Shown here in pieces: positions 8,628 to 15,087 of a stretch of DNA of 32,981 nucleotides; the stretch's first letter is position 1, and each line of letters begins with the position of its first letter. Below the pieces are notes generated by a model. It was not told where the DNA came from and searched no databases. It was given only the letters and a program-made list of their open reading frames with translations. The stretch lies in contig VBDQ01000046.1 of the NCBI GenBank assembly GCA_005889075.1, positions 1 through 32,981 on the forward strand. The letters are read 5' to 3'. Source of the DNA: Chloroflexota bacterium. Lineage in GTDB: Bacteria > Chloroflexota > Limnocylindria > P2-11E. Position numbers and translations under genes: made by a program.

Positions 8628-10400
8628 ATGCTGAGGACTCACACCTGTGGCGAGCTCCGCGCGTCCCACGCGGGGAAGGAGGTGACGCTCTGCGGCTGGG
8701 TGCACCGCCGGCGCGAGCTCGGCGAGGTCATCTTCATCGACCTCCGCGACCGCTACGGGATCACGCAGGTCGTGGCGCACGCGAAGAACAATGCTGCCGC
8801 GCATGCGGCCCTCGGCGATGCGCGCAGCGAGTGGGTGCTCCAGGTGCGCGGGACCGTGCGACCGCGGCCCGAGGGCACGAAGAACCCGAAGCTCTCGACC
8901 GGAGAGATCGAGATCGTCGCGAACTCGGTCACGATCCTCAATCAGTCGAAGACGCCGCCCTTCTATGTGAACGAGGACACCGAGATCGAGGAGACCCTCC
9001 GCTGGAAGTACCGCTACGTCGACCTGCGGCGGGAACGATCGAGAGAGCTCATGCGGCTGCGACACGAGGTGACCAACTTCATGCGGAACTTCTTCGTCGA
9101 GCGCGGCTTCTGGGAGATCGAGACGACGATGATGATCCGCTCCGATCCGACAGGTGCGCGCGACTTCGTCGTGCCGTCGCGGTACTTCCCGGGAAAGTTC
9201 TGGGCGCTGCCGCAGTCGCCGCAGCAGCTGAAGCAGATCCTGATGGTCGGCGGCCTCGACAAATACGTGCAGATCGCGCGGTGCTTCCGCGACGAGGACC
9301 CGCGCGCCGACCGCATCTATGAGCTGACGCAGCTCGACGTAGAGATGACGTTCGCCGAGCCGAACGACGTGATGGAGATCCTGGAGGCGTGCTACACGGC
9401 CGTCTTCGAGAAGTTTGGCAAGAAACCGCTCCACGGCAAGCCGTGGCCGCGTATGACGTACGACGATGCGATGCGGCGCTACGGAAGTGACCGGCCCGAC
9501 ACGCGCTTTTCGATGGAGGTCGTTGACCTCACCGATGCGGTGCGCGGGACGTCGTTCGGCGTCTTCAAGGAGGCGATCGCGAGCGGCGGCGCGGTCCGCG
9601 CGATCTGCGTTGGGGGAAAAGGGGACGCCTCACGAAAGGACGTCGATGGCTGGGCGGCGATCGCGAAGACCCGGGGCGCCAAGGGTCTCGTGTCGTTCGC
9701 CTTCGCCGGAAGCGAGGTCCGCTCGCCCGTGGCGAAGTTCTTCACCGCGGACGAGCTCTCGCGGGTGCGATCGGCTTCCGGCGCCCGGGACGGCGACCTC
9801 GTCCTCGCTGTCGCCGCCGAATATCGTGTCGCGAGCCGTTCCATCGGTGAGCTGCGGCGGCACTTCGGCGAGGCGCAGGGGCTGGTCGACGGCTCGACGC
9901 ATCACGCGATGTGGATCCATCGATTTCCGATGTTCGAGCGCACGCCCGAGGGCGATTGGACCTTCTCACACAACCCGTTCGCGGGCCCGCTCACCGACGA
10001 GGACGCGAAGCTTCTCTACAGCGATCCCGGTAAGGCGCTGAGCTCGCAGTACGACCTCGTCATCGACGGCGCCGAGCTCGGCGGCGGGAGCATCCGCATC
10101 CATAACCGCGCGATGCAGGAGCGCGTGTTCGAGATCCTCGGCATCTCGAAGAAAGACGCCGCCGAGCGCTTCAGCGCGCTCCTCGACGCGCTCGAGTACG
10201 GCGCGCCACCCGAGGGCGGGATCGCGACGGGAATGGACCGAACCCTGATGGTCCTCGCGGGGCTCGCGAACGCGCGCGAGACCATCGCCTTCCCGAAGAC
10301 GCAGACGGGCTGGGACCCGATGCTCGAGGCGCCGGCCGAGGCCGATCCCAAGCTGCTCGAGGACCTTGGACTGCGGGTCATCGCGAAGCCGAAGGATTGA
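8628..10400 (+). CDS. aspS: aspartyl-tRNA synthetase (bacterial type with GAD insertion)
   Basis: Charges tRNA-Asp, and in non-discriminating forms also tRNA-Asn. The N-terminal OB-fold anticodon-binding domain carries LCGWVHRRRELG; the class II core has GARDFVVPSR, ALPQSPQQLKQ, motif 2 FRDEDPRADR and the late IATGMDR/IAFPKTQTG segment; the bacterial GAD insertion lies between. Length 590 aa is normal. ATG 8628 is chosen as it gives the conserved MLRTHTCGELR start directly after hisS. Residues linked to tRNA discrimination are mixed: Leu at the position of Pseudomonas His31 (discriminating-like), Gly at the Gly83 position (non-discriminating-like). Confidence 0.96.
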   Translation: MLRTHTCGELRASHAGKEVTLCGWVHRRRELGEVIFIDLRDRYGITQVVAHAKNNAAAHAALGDARSEWVLQVRGTVRPRPEGTKNPKLSTGEIEIVANSVTILNQSKTPPFYVNEDTEIEETLRWKYRYVDLRRERSRELMRLRHEVTNFMRNFFVERGFWEIETTMMIRSDPTGARDFVVPSRYFPGKFWALPQSPQQLKQILMVGGLDKYVQIARCFRDEDPRADRIYELTQLDVEMTFAEPNDVMEILEACYTAVFEKFGKKPLHGKPWPRMTYDDAMRRYGSDRPDTRFSMEVVDLTDAVRGTSFGVFKEAIASGGAVRAICVGGKGDASRKDVDGWAAIAKTRGAKGLVSFAFAGSEVRSPVAKFFTADELSRVRSASGARDGDLVLAVAAEYRVASRSIGELRRHFGEAQGLVDGSTHHAMWIHRFPMFERTPEGDWTFSHNPFAGPLTDEDAKLLYSDPGKALSSQYDLVIDGAELGGGSIRIHNRAMQERVFEILGISKKDAAERFSALLDALEYGAPPEGGIATGMDRTLMVLAGLANARETIAFPKTQTGWDPMLEAPAEADPKLLEDLGLRVIAKPKD

Positions 10401-10425
10401 AGCCTGCACAGGAAGTGTCGCGGCC

Positions 10426-10431
10426 TAGACT
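10426..10431 (+). promoter_or_regulatory. -10-like box TAGACT before the cysteine desulfurase gene
   Basis: The 38-base gap after aspS contains TAGACTTTG, a TAnnnT box seven bases before the ATG at 10439. Transcription starting there would give a leaderless message. The same TAGACTTT string recurs before alaS at 14988. No convincing -35 element is seen. Confidence 0.4.
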
Positions 10432-10438
10432 TTGACCG

Positions 10439-11596
10439 ATGGAGCGTGTGTATCTCGACCACGCCGCGACGACCCCCGTCGACCCGGAAGTCGCCGAGGC
10501 GATGACCCGCGTGCTTCGCGAGACGCACGGCAATCCCTCGAGCATCTACGCCGAGGGACGGGCAGCGCGAGCCCTCGTGGACGGCGCGCGCGAGCAGGTC
10601 GCAGACGCGATCGGTGCCCATCCCAGCGAGGTCGTCTTCACCAGCGGAGGCACCGAGGCCGACAATCTCGCGCTCCGCGGCAGGCTCAAGGTCGAGGACG
10701 GCCGCGACGGGCTGGTCACCTCCGCGATCGAGCACCACGCGGTGATCGATACCGCACGGGATCTTGCGGCGCACGGCCAGGCGCGTCTATCTGTGATCGG
10801 CGTCGATCGGCACGGCCTCGTCGACCCCGAGGCGATCCGAGAGGCGGTCGACGAGCAGACCTCGCTGGTCTCGGTGATGCACGCGAACAACGAGATCGGA
10901 ACGATCGAGCCGATCGAGGCGATCGGCGAGATCTGCCGCGAACGCGGGGTGACCTTCCACAGCGACGCGGTGCAGAGCGTCGGCGCCCTCGCCTTCGACG
11001 TGCGAAAGATCCCGGTCGACCTCGTATCGATCAACGCCCACAAGTTCTATGGACCGAAGGGCGTCGGCGCGCTCTACGTGCGGCGCGGCACTCGCATCGC
11101 CACGACCCAGACCGGCGGCGGACAGGAGAAGGGTCGTCGCACCGGAACCGAGAACGTCGCCGGTGTGGTCGGCCTCGGCGTCGCGATGCGCATCGCGCGC
11201 GAGCGGCAGACGAGCGAGTCGGGGCGCCAGTCGCGGCTCCGCGACCGGATCATTGCCGGCGTCACAGGTCGCATCGAAGATGCGGTGCTCACGGGTCATC
11301 CGACACGGCGCCTTCCGAACAACGCCTCGTTCTGCCTCGCGGGAACGGAAGGCGAGTCGCTCATCGTGGGGCTGGACCTCGAGGGCTTCTCGGTGTCGAG
11401 CGGGTCCGCGTGCACCTCGGGCGAGACGGAGCCATCCGCTGTATTGCTCGCGCTCGGTCTCGACCGTGAGCTCGCGAAAGGTTCGCTTCGCGTCACCGTC
11501 GGCCGAGAGACCACGGAGGCGGCGGTCGACTCGTTCCTCGCAGCGCTCGCGAGAGTCGTCGGCCGTCTGCGGAGCGCGACCGCGGTGACCGTGTGA
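10439..11596 (+). CDS. iscS: cysteine desulfurase, IscS/NifS family
   Basis: PLP enzyme that takes sulfur from L-cysteine as an enzyme persulfide for tRNA thiolation and Fe-S assembly. Visible: N-terminal YLDHAATTPVDPEV, GNPSSIYAEG, FTSGGTEADN, the PLP lysine in NAHKFYGPKG near residue 201, and the catalytic cysteine loop SSGSACTSGE near residue 325, a flexible group I type loop. Length 385 aa is normal. It precedes a SufU/IscU-like gene and mnmA, so its main job here is probably to feed sulfur to MnmA. A TAGACT box lies seven bases before the ATG. Confidence 0.93.
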   Translation: MERVYLDHAATTPVDPEVAEAMTRVLRETHGNPSSIYAEGRAARALVDGAREQVADAIGAHPSEVVFTSGGTEADNLALRGRLKVEDGRDGLVTSAIEHHAVIDTARDLAAHGQARLSVIGVDRHGLVDPEAIREAVDEQTSLVSVMHANNEIGTIEPIEAIGEICRERGVTFHSDAVQSVGALAFDVRKIPVDLVSINAHKFYGPKGVGALYVRRGTRIATTQTGGGQEKGRRTGTENVAGVVGLGVAMRIARERQTSESGRQSRLRDRIIAGVTGRIEDAVLTGHPTRRLPNNASFCLAGTEGESLIVGLDLEGFSVSSGSACTSGETEPSAVLLALGLDRELAKGSLRVTVGRETTEAAVDSFLAALARVVGRLRSATAVTV

Positions 11597-11609
11597 CACG
11601 GGCGCACGC

Positions 11610-11936
11610 ATGACGCGAGGCGCGGGCAGCGATACGAACCCGCTCGACGGCGACCGGGTCACGATCGAGCTCGAGATCAGCAATGGCGTCGTGAGCATCA
11701 CCAGGGCGGCTGCCGACGGCTGCGACTCGATCGGCCTCATGGTGCGGTCGGTCGAGGAGCTCGCGCATCGCAAGACCGAGGATCAAGCCTGGATGATCGA
11801 CGTGGCCGCGATCAAGCGCGCCATGGTCGCCGTGTCACCGGAGAGCGAGCGCTGCGCGGTCACGGCCGTGGGTGCCCTGCGCTCGGCGCTCGTCGACGCC
11901 CGAGTCCGCGCCCGCGTAGAGGGAGTCAAGCGGTGA
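11610..11936 (+). CDS. divergent SufU/IscU-like sulfur-transfer or scaffold protein lacking the first ligand cysteine
   Basis: A 108 aa protein that I align by eye with the IscU/SufU fold. NPLDGDRVTIELEISNGVV matches the SufU signature NPxCGDR, but the first cysteine is Asp13. DGC at Cys38 matches the second ligand cysteine, with the same 25-residue spacing as SufU Cys41-Cys66. ERCAVTAVGAL at Cys82 matches the third, with IscU-like rather than SufU-like spacing. Asp15 corresponds to the SufU zinc-ligand aspartate. The usual N-terminal helix of about 30 residues is absent. Located between cysteine desulfurase and mnmA, whose GTG overlaps this stop as GTGA. A role in relaying sulfur is inferred; an unrelated small protein is possible but the spacing argues against it. 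Confidence 0.65.
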   Translation: MTRGAGSDTNPLDGDRVTIELEISNGVVSITRAAADGCDSIGLMVRSVEELAHRKTEDQAWMIDVAAIKRAMVAVSPESERCAVTAVGALRSALVDARVRARVEGVKR

Positions 11937-13012
11937 GCGACCGCGTGTTCGTCGCGATGAGCGGCGGCGTCGACTCATCGGTCGCGGCCGCCGTCCTCAA
12001 GGAGCGCGGCGACGACGTCATCGGCGTCTGGATGCGGCTCGTCCCCGGCGGCGGCGAGCAGCTCGATGCCCCGCGGTGCTGCGGCACCGACGAGGCCGGC
12101 GAGGACGCGCGCCGGGCGGCCGCCGCGATCGGCATTCCTTTCTATGCGCTGGACTACGCCGACGTCTTCGGAGAGCGCGTCGTTGGCCGATTCGTTCACG
12201 CGTACGCGAGCGGCGAGACACCCAACCCCTGCGTGGCGTGTAACCAGCACGTGAAGTTCGACGCTCTGCTTGGCGACGTCGTGCGCAAATTCGGTGCCGA
12301 TCGCTTGGCGACCGGGCACTACGCCCGGATCGGCACCGAGCGGAGTGGCCGGCGCCGGCTGTATCGCGCGCGGGACCGCGCCAAGGATCAGTCGTACGCG
12401 CTCTACATGCTCGGCCCGCGCGAGCTGGCTCGGGTGGAGTTCCCGATCGGCGAGCTGGAGGACAAGGACGAGACCCGCGCGATCGCGTCGCGGTTCGGGC
12501 TCCCGACGGCGGCGAAGGCCGAGAGCATGGACATCTGCTTCGTGAGCGGGGACTACCGCGATCTCGTGCGCTCGCGTGCCCCGGAGGCATTCGCGCCGGG
12601 CCCGGTCGAGCGGCACGACGGGACCGTCGTCGGCACGCATGCGGGGATCGGCGCGCTCACCGTCGGCCAGCGCTCCGGGGTCGGGGTCGCGACTGGTGAG
12701 CGTCTCTACGTGCTGCGGCTCGAGCCCGATCGGAACGCGGCCGTGGTCGGGACACGCGACGAGATCTCGCGCACGACCTACGAGCTCAGCGACGTGCGCT
12801 TCGTCGCGGGGGAACCGCCCTCATCCACGTTCGAGACGAGCGTGGTCCTGCGATACCGCGGCATCGGGATTGCCGGAAGGGTGGACGTGCACGGGACCGA
12901 CGCCACGATCGAGCTCCGCTCGCCGGCCCTGGTCGCGCCCGGTCAGGCAGCGGTCTTCTACGACGCCGACGAAGTCGTCGGCGGTGGCGTCGTAAACCCC
13001 GACTCCCGTTAG
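11933..13012 (+). CDS. mnmA: tRNA 2-thiouridylase MnmA
   Basis: ATP-dependent enzyme that thiolates U34 of tRNA-Lys, -Glu and -Gln using persulfide sulfur. The PP-loop is MSGGVDSSVAAAVL near residues 9-22; the first catalytic cysteine is in TPNPCVACN; ATGHYAR and KDQSYALYML follow; the second catalytic cysteine is in SMDICFVSGDY. A C-terminal beta-barrel pair completes 359 aa, the usual length. GTG start overlaps the upstream stop by four bases. The desulfurase / SufU-like / MnmA order makes a self-contained sulfur relay likely. Confidence 0.95.
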   Translation: MSDRVFVAMSGGVDSSVAAAVLKERGDDVIGVWMRLVPGGGEQLDAPRCCGTDEAGEDARRAAAAIGIPFYALDYADVFGERVVGRFVHAYASGETPNPCVACNQHVKFDALLGDVVRKFGADRLATGHYARIGTERSGRRRLYRARDRAKDQSYALYMLGPRELARVEFPIGELEDKDETRAIASRFGLPTAAKAESMDICFVSGDYRDLVRSRAPEAFAPGPVERHDGTVVGTHAGIGALTVGQRSGVGVATGERLYVLRLEPDRNAAVVGTRDEISRTTYELSDVRFVAGEPPSSTFETSVVLRYRGIGIAGRVDVHGTDATIELRSPALVAPGQAAVFYDADEVVGGGVVNPDSR

Positions 13013-13016
13013 GGCC

Positions 13017-14375
13017 GTGCGCGCCCTCACGCGGATCGCGGCGATCGCGATGGCCGGCGCGGGTCTCTACTTCGCGGGGATCCTCAACAGCATCATCCTC
13101 GAGCACCCCGAACGGCCGGGAGCGCCCGCAGTGGTCGTCGGCGTTGGCGCGGCGATCGGGCTCCTCGTGTACGCGCTGCGTGGGACCGGCGAAGGCGAGG
13201 CGCGCACCACGACACGGCGCCTCTGGTTCTTGCGATTGACGTGGGTGTTTGTCTGCGTCATGGGGCTCGTCGGCATCTCATGGATCCTCGGCATGCCGCG
13301 GCAGCACTCCTATGACTGGACCCCGTACCACAACGACGCGATCGCGCTGAACGAGTGCGCGGCGCGTTTGGTGCTGTCGGGACGCGATCCCTATACCGAT
13401 CTCGACCTGTTCGCCTGCTACAACCGGCTGGCGATCGGCCCCGACCGCACGACGCCGCTTCGGCGCGGCCTCTTCGCGAACGACGTGGTCTATCCCACGG
13501 ATCAGGAGATGGATGACGCCTGGGACCTTCGGTCGAACGGCGTCGGAACGAACGTCGAATTCGTGTGGCGTCCGTCCTATCCGTCGCTCTCGTTCCTTTT
13601 CCTCTTGCCGGTCGTCGCGCTCGGCATCGACACCAACTACCTCTACGTGGCCTGCCTCCTCGCCGCGATGGCGCTCGTCATCTGGCGAGCTCCGTCCGGT
13701 CTCCGACCCTTCTTCCTGACGGCGCTGCTCGGAGCGGCAAGCCTCACGGCGTTCACCGTCGGTGGAAGCTCCGACCTTCTCTATGCGCTGCCCCTCGTCG
13801 TCGCCTGGATCTGGCGCGACCGCAGGTGGGCCGCCGTCCCGCTCGGTCTGGCGATCGCGACGAAGCAGATCGCATGGTTCTTCGTGCCGTATTACGCGAT
13901 CGCGGTCGCGGCCGAACGCGGATGGCGCGCCGCGGCGCGCGATCTGATCATCGCAGCGGGGATCTTCGTGGCTGCGAATGCGCCGTTCATCGTGCACGAC
14001 CCAGCCTCGTGGGTGCTCGGGCTCATGACGCCTCTCGTCGAGCCGATGTTCCCACGCGGCGCGGGCCTCATCTTCCTATCAACGAACGGCGGAGCGCCGC
14101 TCCTGCCATCGATCGTCTACGCGGTGCTCGAGATCGCCGCGTTGGCGCTCTCGATCGTCGTTGCGTGGCGCGCCCGGCGCACCAGCCCTGAGCTCGGCGC
14201 GGTCCTGGCGGTCCTGCCGCTCTTCTTCGCCTGGCGGAGCCTTTTCTCGTATTTCTTCCTCCTACCGCTCTTAGCGCTCGCGGCGGTCTCGCGAATGCCG
14301 CTCGGCGACCCGGTCGCCGATCGCGCCAGGCGCCTCGGCGGGCTCACGATCTTCGCCGCTCCCTCGCGCACGTAG
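13017..14375 (+). CDS. polytopic membrane protein, probable GT-C fold glycosyltransferase (GT87/DUF2029-like)
   Basis: A 452 aa protein with around ten to eleven hydrophobic segments. After the second segment, a hydrophilic loop contains LSGRDPYTDLD, resembling the GxDPY motif of GT87/DUF2029 polyprenyl-phosphate mannosyltransferases. Later, LAIATKQIAWFFVPYYA resembles the conserved KQ segment of the same group. These are weak family cues; a lipid-linked sugar transferase acting on the outer face of the membrane is inferred. GTG start four bases after the mnmA stop. A short separate ORF for a small membrane protein follows at once. No signal for substrate. Confidence 0.6.
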   Translation: MRALTRIAAIAMAGAGLYFAGILNSIILEHPERPGAPAVVVGVGAAIGLLVYALRGTGEGEARTTTRRLWFLRLTWVFVCVMGLVGISWILGMPRQHSYDWTPYHNDAIALNECAARLVLSGRDPYTDLDLFACYNRLAIGPDRTTPLRRGLFANDVVYPTDQEMDDAWDLRSNGVGTNVEFVWRPSYPSLSFLFLLPVVALGIDTNYLYVACLLAAMALVIWRAPSGLRPFFLTALLGAASLTAFTVGGSSDLLYALPLVVAWIWRDRRWAAVPLGLAIATKQIAWFFVPYYAIAVAAERGWRAAARDLIIAAGIFVAANAPFIVHDPASWVLGLMTPLVEPMFPRGAGLIFLSTNGGAPLLPSIVYAVLEIAALALSIVVAWRARRTSPELGAVLAVLPLFFAWRSLFSYFFLLPLLALAAVSRMPLGDPVADRARRLGGLTIFAAPSRT

Positions 14376-14378
14376 CGG

Positions 14379-14636
14379 GTGCCGCCGACGGTCGTGGTCC
14401 TCGCGCTCGTCGCGGCCGGGGTGCCGGCGGGCGTTCGGGCGGCGTTCGGCCGTCCGCGGTCGCTCGCGAAGGCCTGCCTGCTGGCGCTCGCCCTTGCGGC
14501 CAGCGCACAGGCCCTCGGCGAGCTGGCTGGCGTCACCTTTGGAGTCGTCGGCGACGCACAGCTCCTCCTTGCGGTCGTCGGCGCCGTCGCGGCCGCGGGT
14601 CTGGTGGCCATCGCGGAAGGCCGGGCGAAGCGGTAA
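14379..14636 (+). CDS. small membrane protein, unknown function
   Basis: 85 aa, GTG start three bases after the previous stop. Composition is mostly Ala/Val/Leu with about three hydrophobic helices separated by short Arg/Gly loops (VRAAFGRPRSLAK; EGRAKR at the end). No family recognised. Its tight spacing suggests co-translation with the GT-C-like gene. A chance hydrophobic ORF is possible, but no alternative gene lies on the other strand and the gap would otherwise be 290 bases. Confidence 0.5.
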   Translation: MPPTVVVLALVAAGVPAGVRAAFGRPRSLAKACLLALALAASAQALGELAGVTFGVVGDAQLLLAVVGAVAAAGLVAIAEGRAKR

Positions 14637-14663
14637 GGTCATGGGCTGAAAGGGGAGCTGCAG

Positions 14664-14927
14664 ATGGGCTTCATCGTTGGCATCCTCACCGGCGCGGTCC
14701 TGGCCCTCCTCTACGCGCCTCGCTCGGGCGAGCTCACTCGGGAAGAGCTGCGCCAGCGGAGCGACGAGCTCAAGCGTCGGGCTGACGACCTCCAGCGCGT
14801 CGCCCAAAAGCTCGCCGACGATGCGCAGGTCAAAGGTCGCGAGCTGATCGACGAAGCGAAGCGCCAGTGGGGCGAGACCGGTCGAGCAACGCCCCCGTCA
14901 TCGGGAGGCTCCGCCAAGCAGTCCTGA
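14664..14927 (+). CDS. YtxH-like membrane-anchored coiled-coil protein
   Basis: 87 aa. One N-terminal transmembrane helix (GFIVGILTGAVLALLYAPRSG) ends in the APxSG turn typical of YtxH-domain proteins, followed by a highly charged helical segment of about 45 residues with heptad-like spacing and a short Ser/Gly tail. YtxH proteins are small, often stress-linked, membrane-tethered proteins of unclear function. ATG 14664 is preceded by GGGGAG at suitable distance, and a TAAGGT box overlaps the previous stop. Confidence 0.7.
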   Translation: MGFIVGILTGAVLALLYAPRSGELTREELRQRSDELKRRADDLQRVAQKLADDAQVKGRELIDEAKRQWGETGRATPPSSGGSAKQS

Positions 14928-14935
14928 CCGCCGGT

Positions 14936-14987
14936 GGGGGCGCTACGCGCCAGGGGCCCCCTGCCCCTGCGCCCCCCAAACCCCCGG
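14936..14987. repeat. nested GC-rich hairpin with CCCCC-AAA-CCCCC tail (intergenic repeat, copy 1)
   Basis: GGGGGCGC (14936-14943) is complementary to GCGCCCCC (14969-14976), with an inner AGGGGC/GCCCCT stem (14952-14957 with 14963-14968). The 3' side reads GCCCCCCAAACCCCCGG, like the tails of the copies before alaS and efp. It lies just after the YtxH-like gene, so it may also help end that transcript, though no T-tract follows directly. Confidence 0.55.
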
Positions 14988-14993
14988 TAGACT
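14988..14993 (+). promoter_or_regulatory. -10-like box TAGACT upstream of alaS
   Basis: TAGACTTTTG matches the TAGACTTTG string before the cysteine desulfurase gene. Start of transcription about seven bases on would place the 5' end at or just before the hairpin at 15004, giving a structured leader of about 90 bases before alaS. No clear -35 box because the region upstream is the GC hairpin. Confidence 0.38.
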
Positions 14994-15003
14994 TTTGCAG
15001 GGG

Positions 15004-15042
15004 AACGCGGGGAGCCGAGGTCGGCGACCCGCGTTTTCGTTT
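15004..15042 (+). terminator. terminator-like hairpin in the alaS leader (possible attenuator)
   Basis: AACGCGGG (15004-15011) pairs perfectly with CCCGCGTT (15028-15035). Inside are opposed GA/GA bases and a GCCG/CGGC stem with an AGGT loop. A T-rich stretch TTTTCGTTT follows. This is the layout of an intrinsic terminator. It lies between a promoter-like box and alaS, so it may either end upstream transcription or act as an attenuator in the leader. No specifier loop or T-box sequence was found. Confidence 0.5.
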
Positions 15043-15050
15043 AGGCGAGT

Positions 15051-15078
15051 GGGGCTAAAGCCCCCAAGCCCCCGGAGG
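15051..15078. repeat. GC-tract hairpin repeat (copy 2), directly before the alaS ribosome site
   Basis: GGGGC-TAAA-GCCCC forms a small tetraloop hairpin, followed by CAAGCCCCCGGAGG. The end of the repeat supplies the Shine-Dalgarno sequence. The efp copy at 25550 has the same order: G-tract, short loop, C-tract, A(A)GCCCCCG, purine ribosome site, start codon. Confidence 0.6.
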
Positions 15079-15081
15079 AGG
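15076..15081 (+). promoter_or_regulatory. ribosome binding site AGGAGG that decides the alaS start
   Basis: A perfect AGGAGG sits six bases before an ATA codon at 15088. That is ideal spacing for initiation at 15088 and poor for any ATG, GTG or TTG nearby: the upstream GTG at 15050 lies before it, and the next downstream TTG is within the conserved catalytic domain. Confidence 0.55.
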
Positions 15082-15087
15082 GCCGAA

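Noticed and set aside
14660-14930. Gas vesicle protein for the YtxH-like gene
   Set aside because: The similarity is only to the small YtxH anchor domain often mislabelled gas vesicle protein; no gvp genes are nearby.
14928-15087. T-box riboswitch before alaS
   Set aside because: No specifier loop, AG-bulge or conserved T-box sequence is present, and the leader is too short for a classical T-box.
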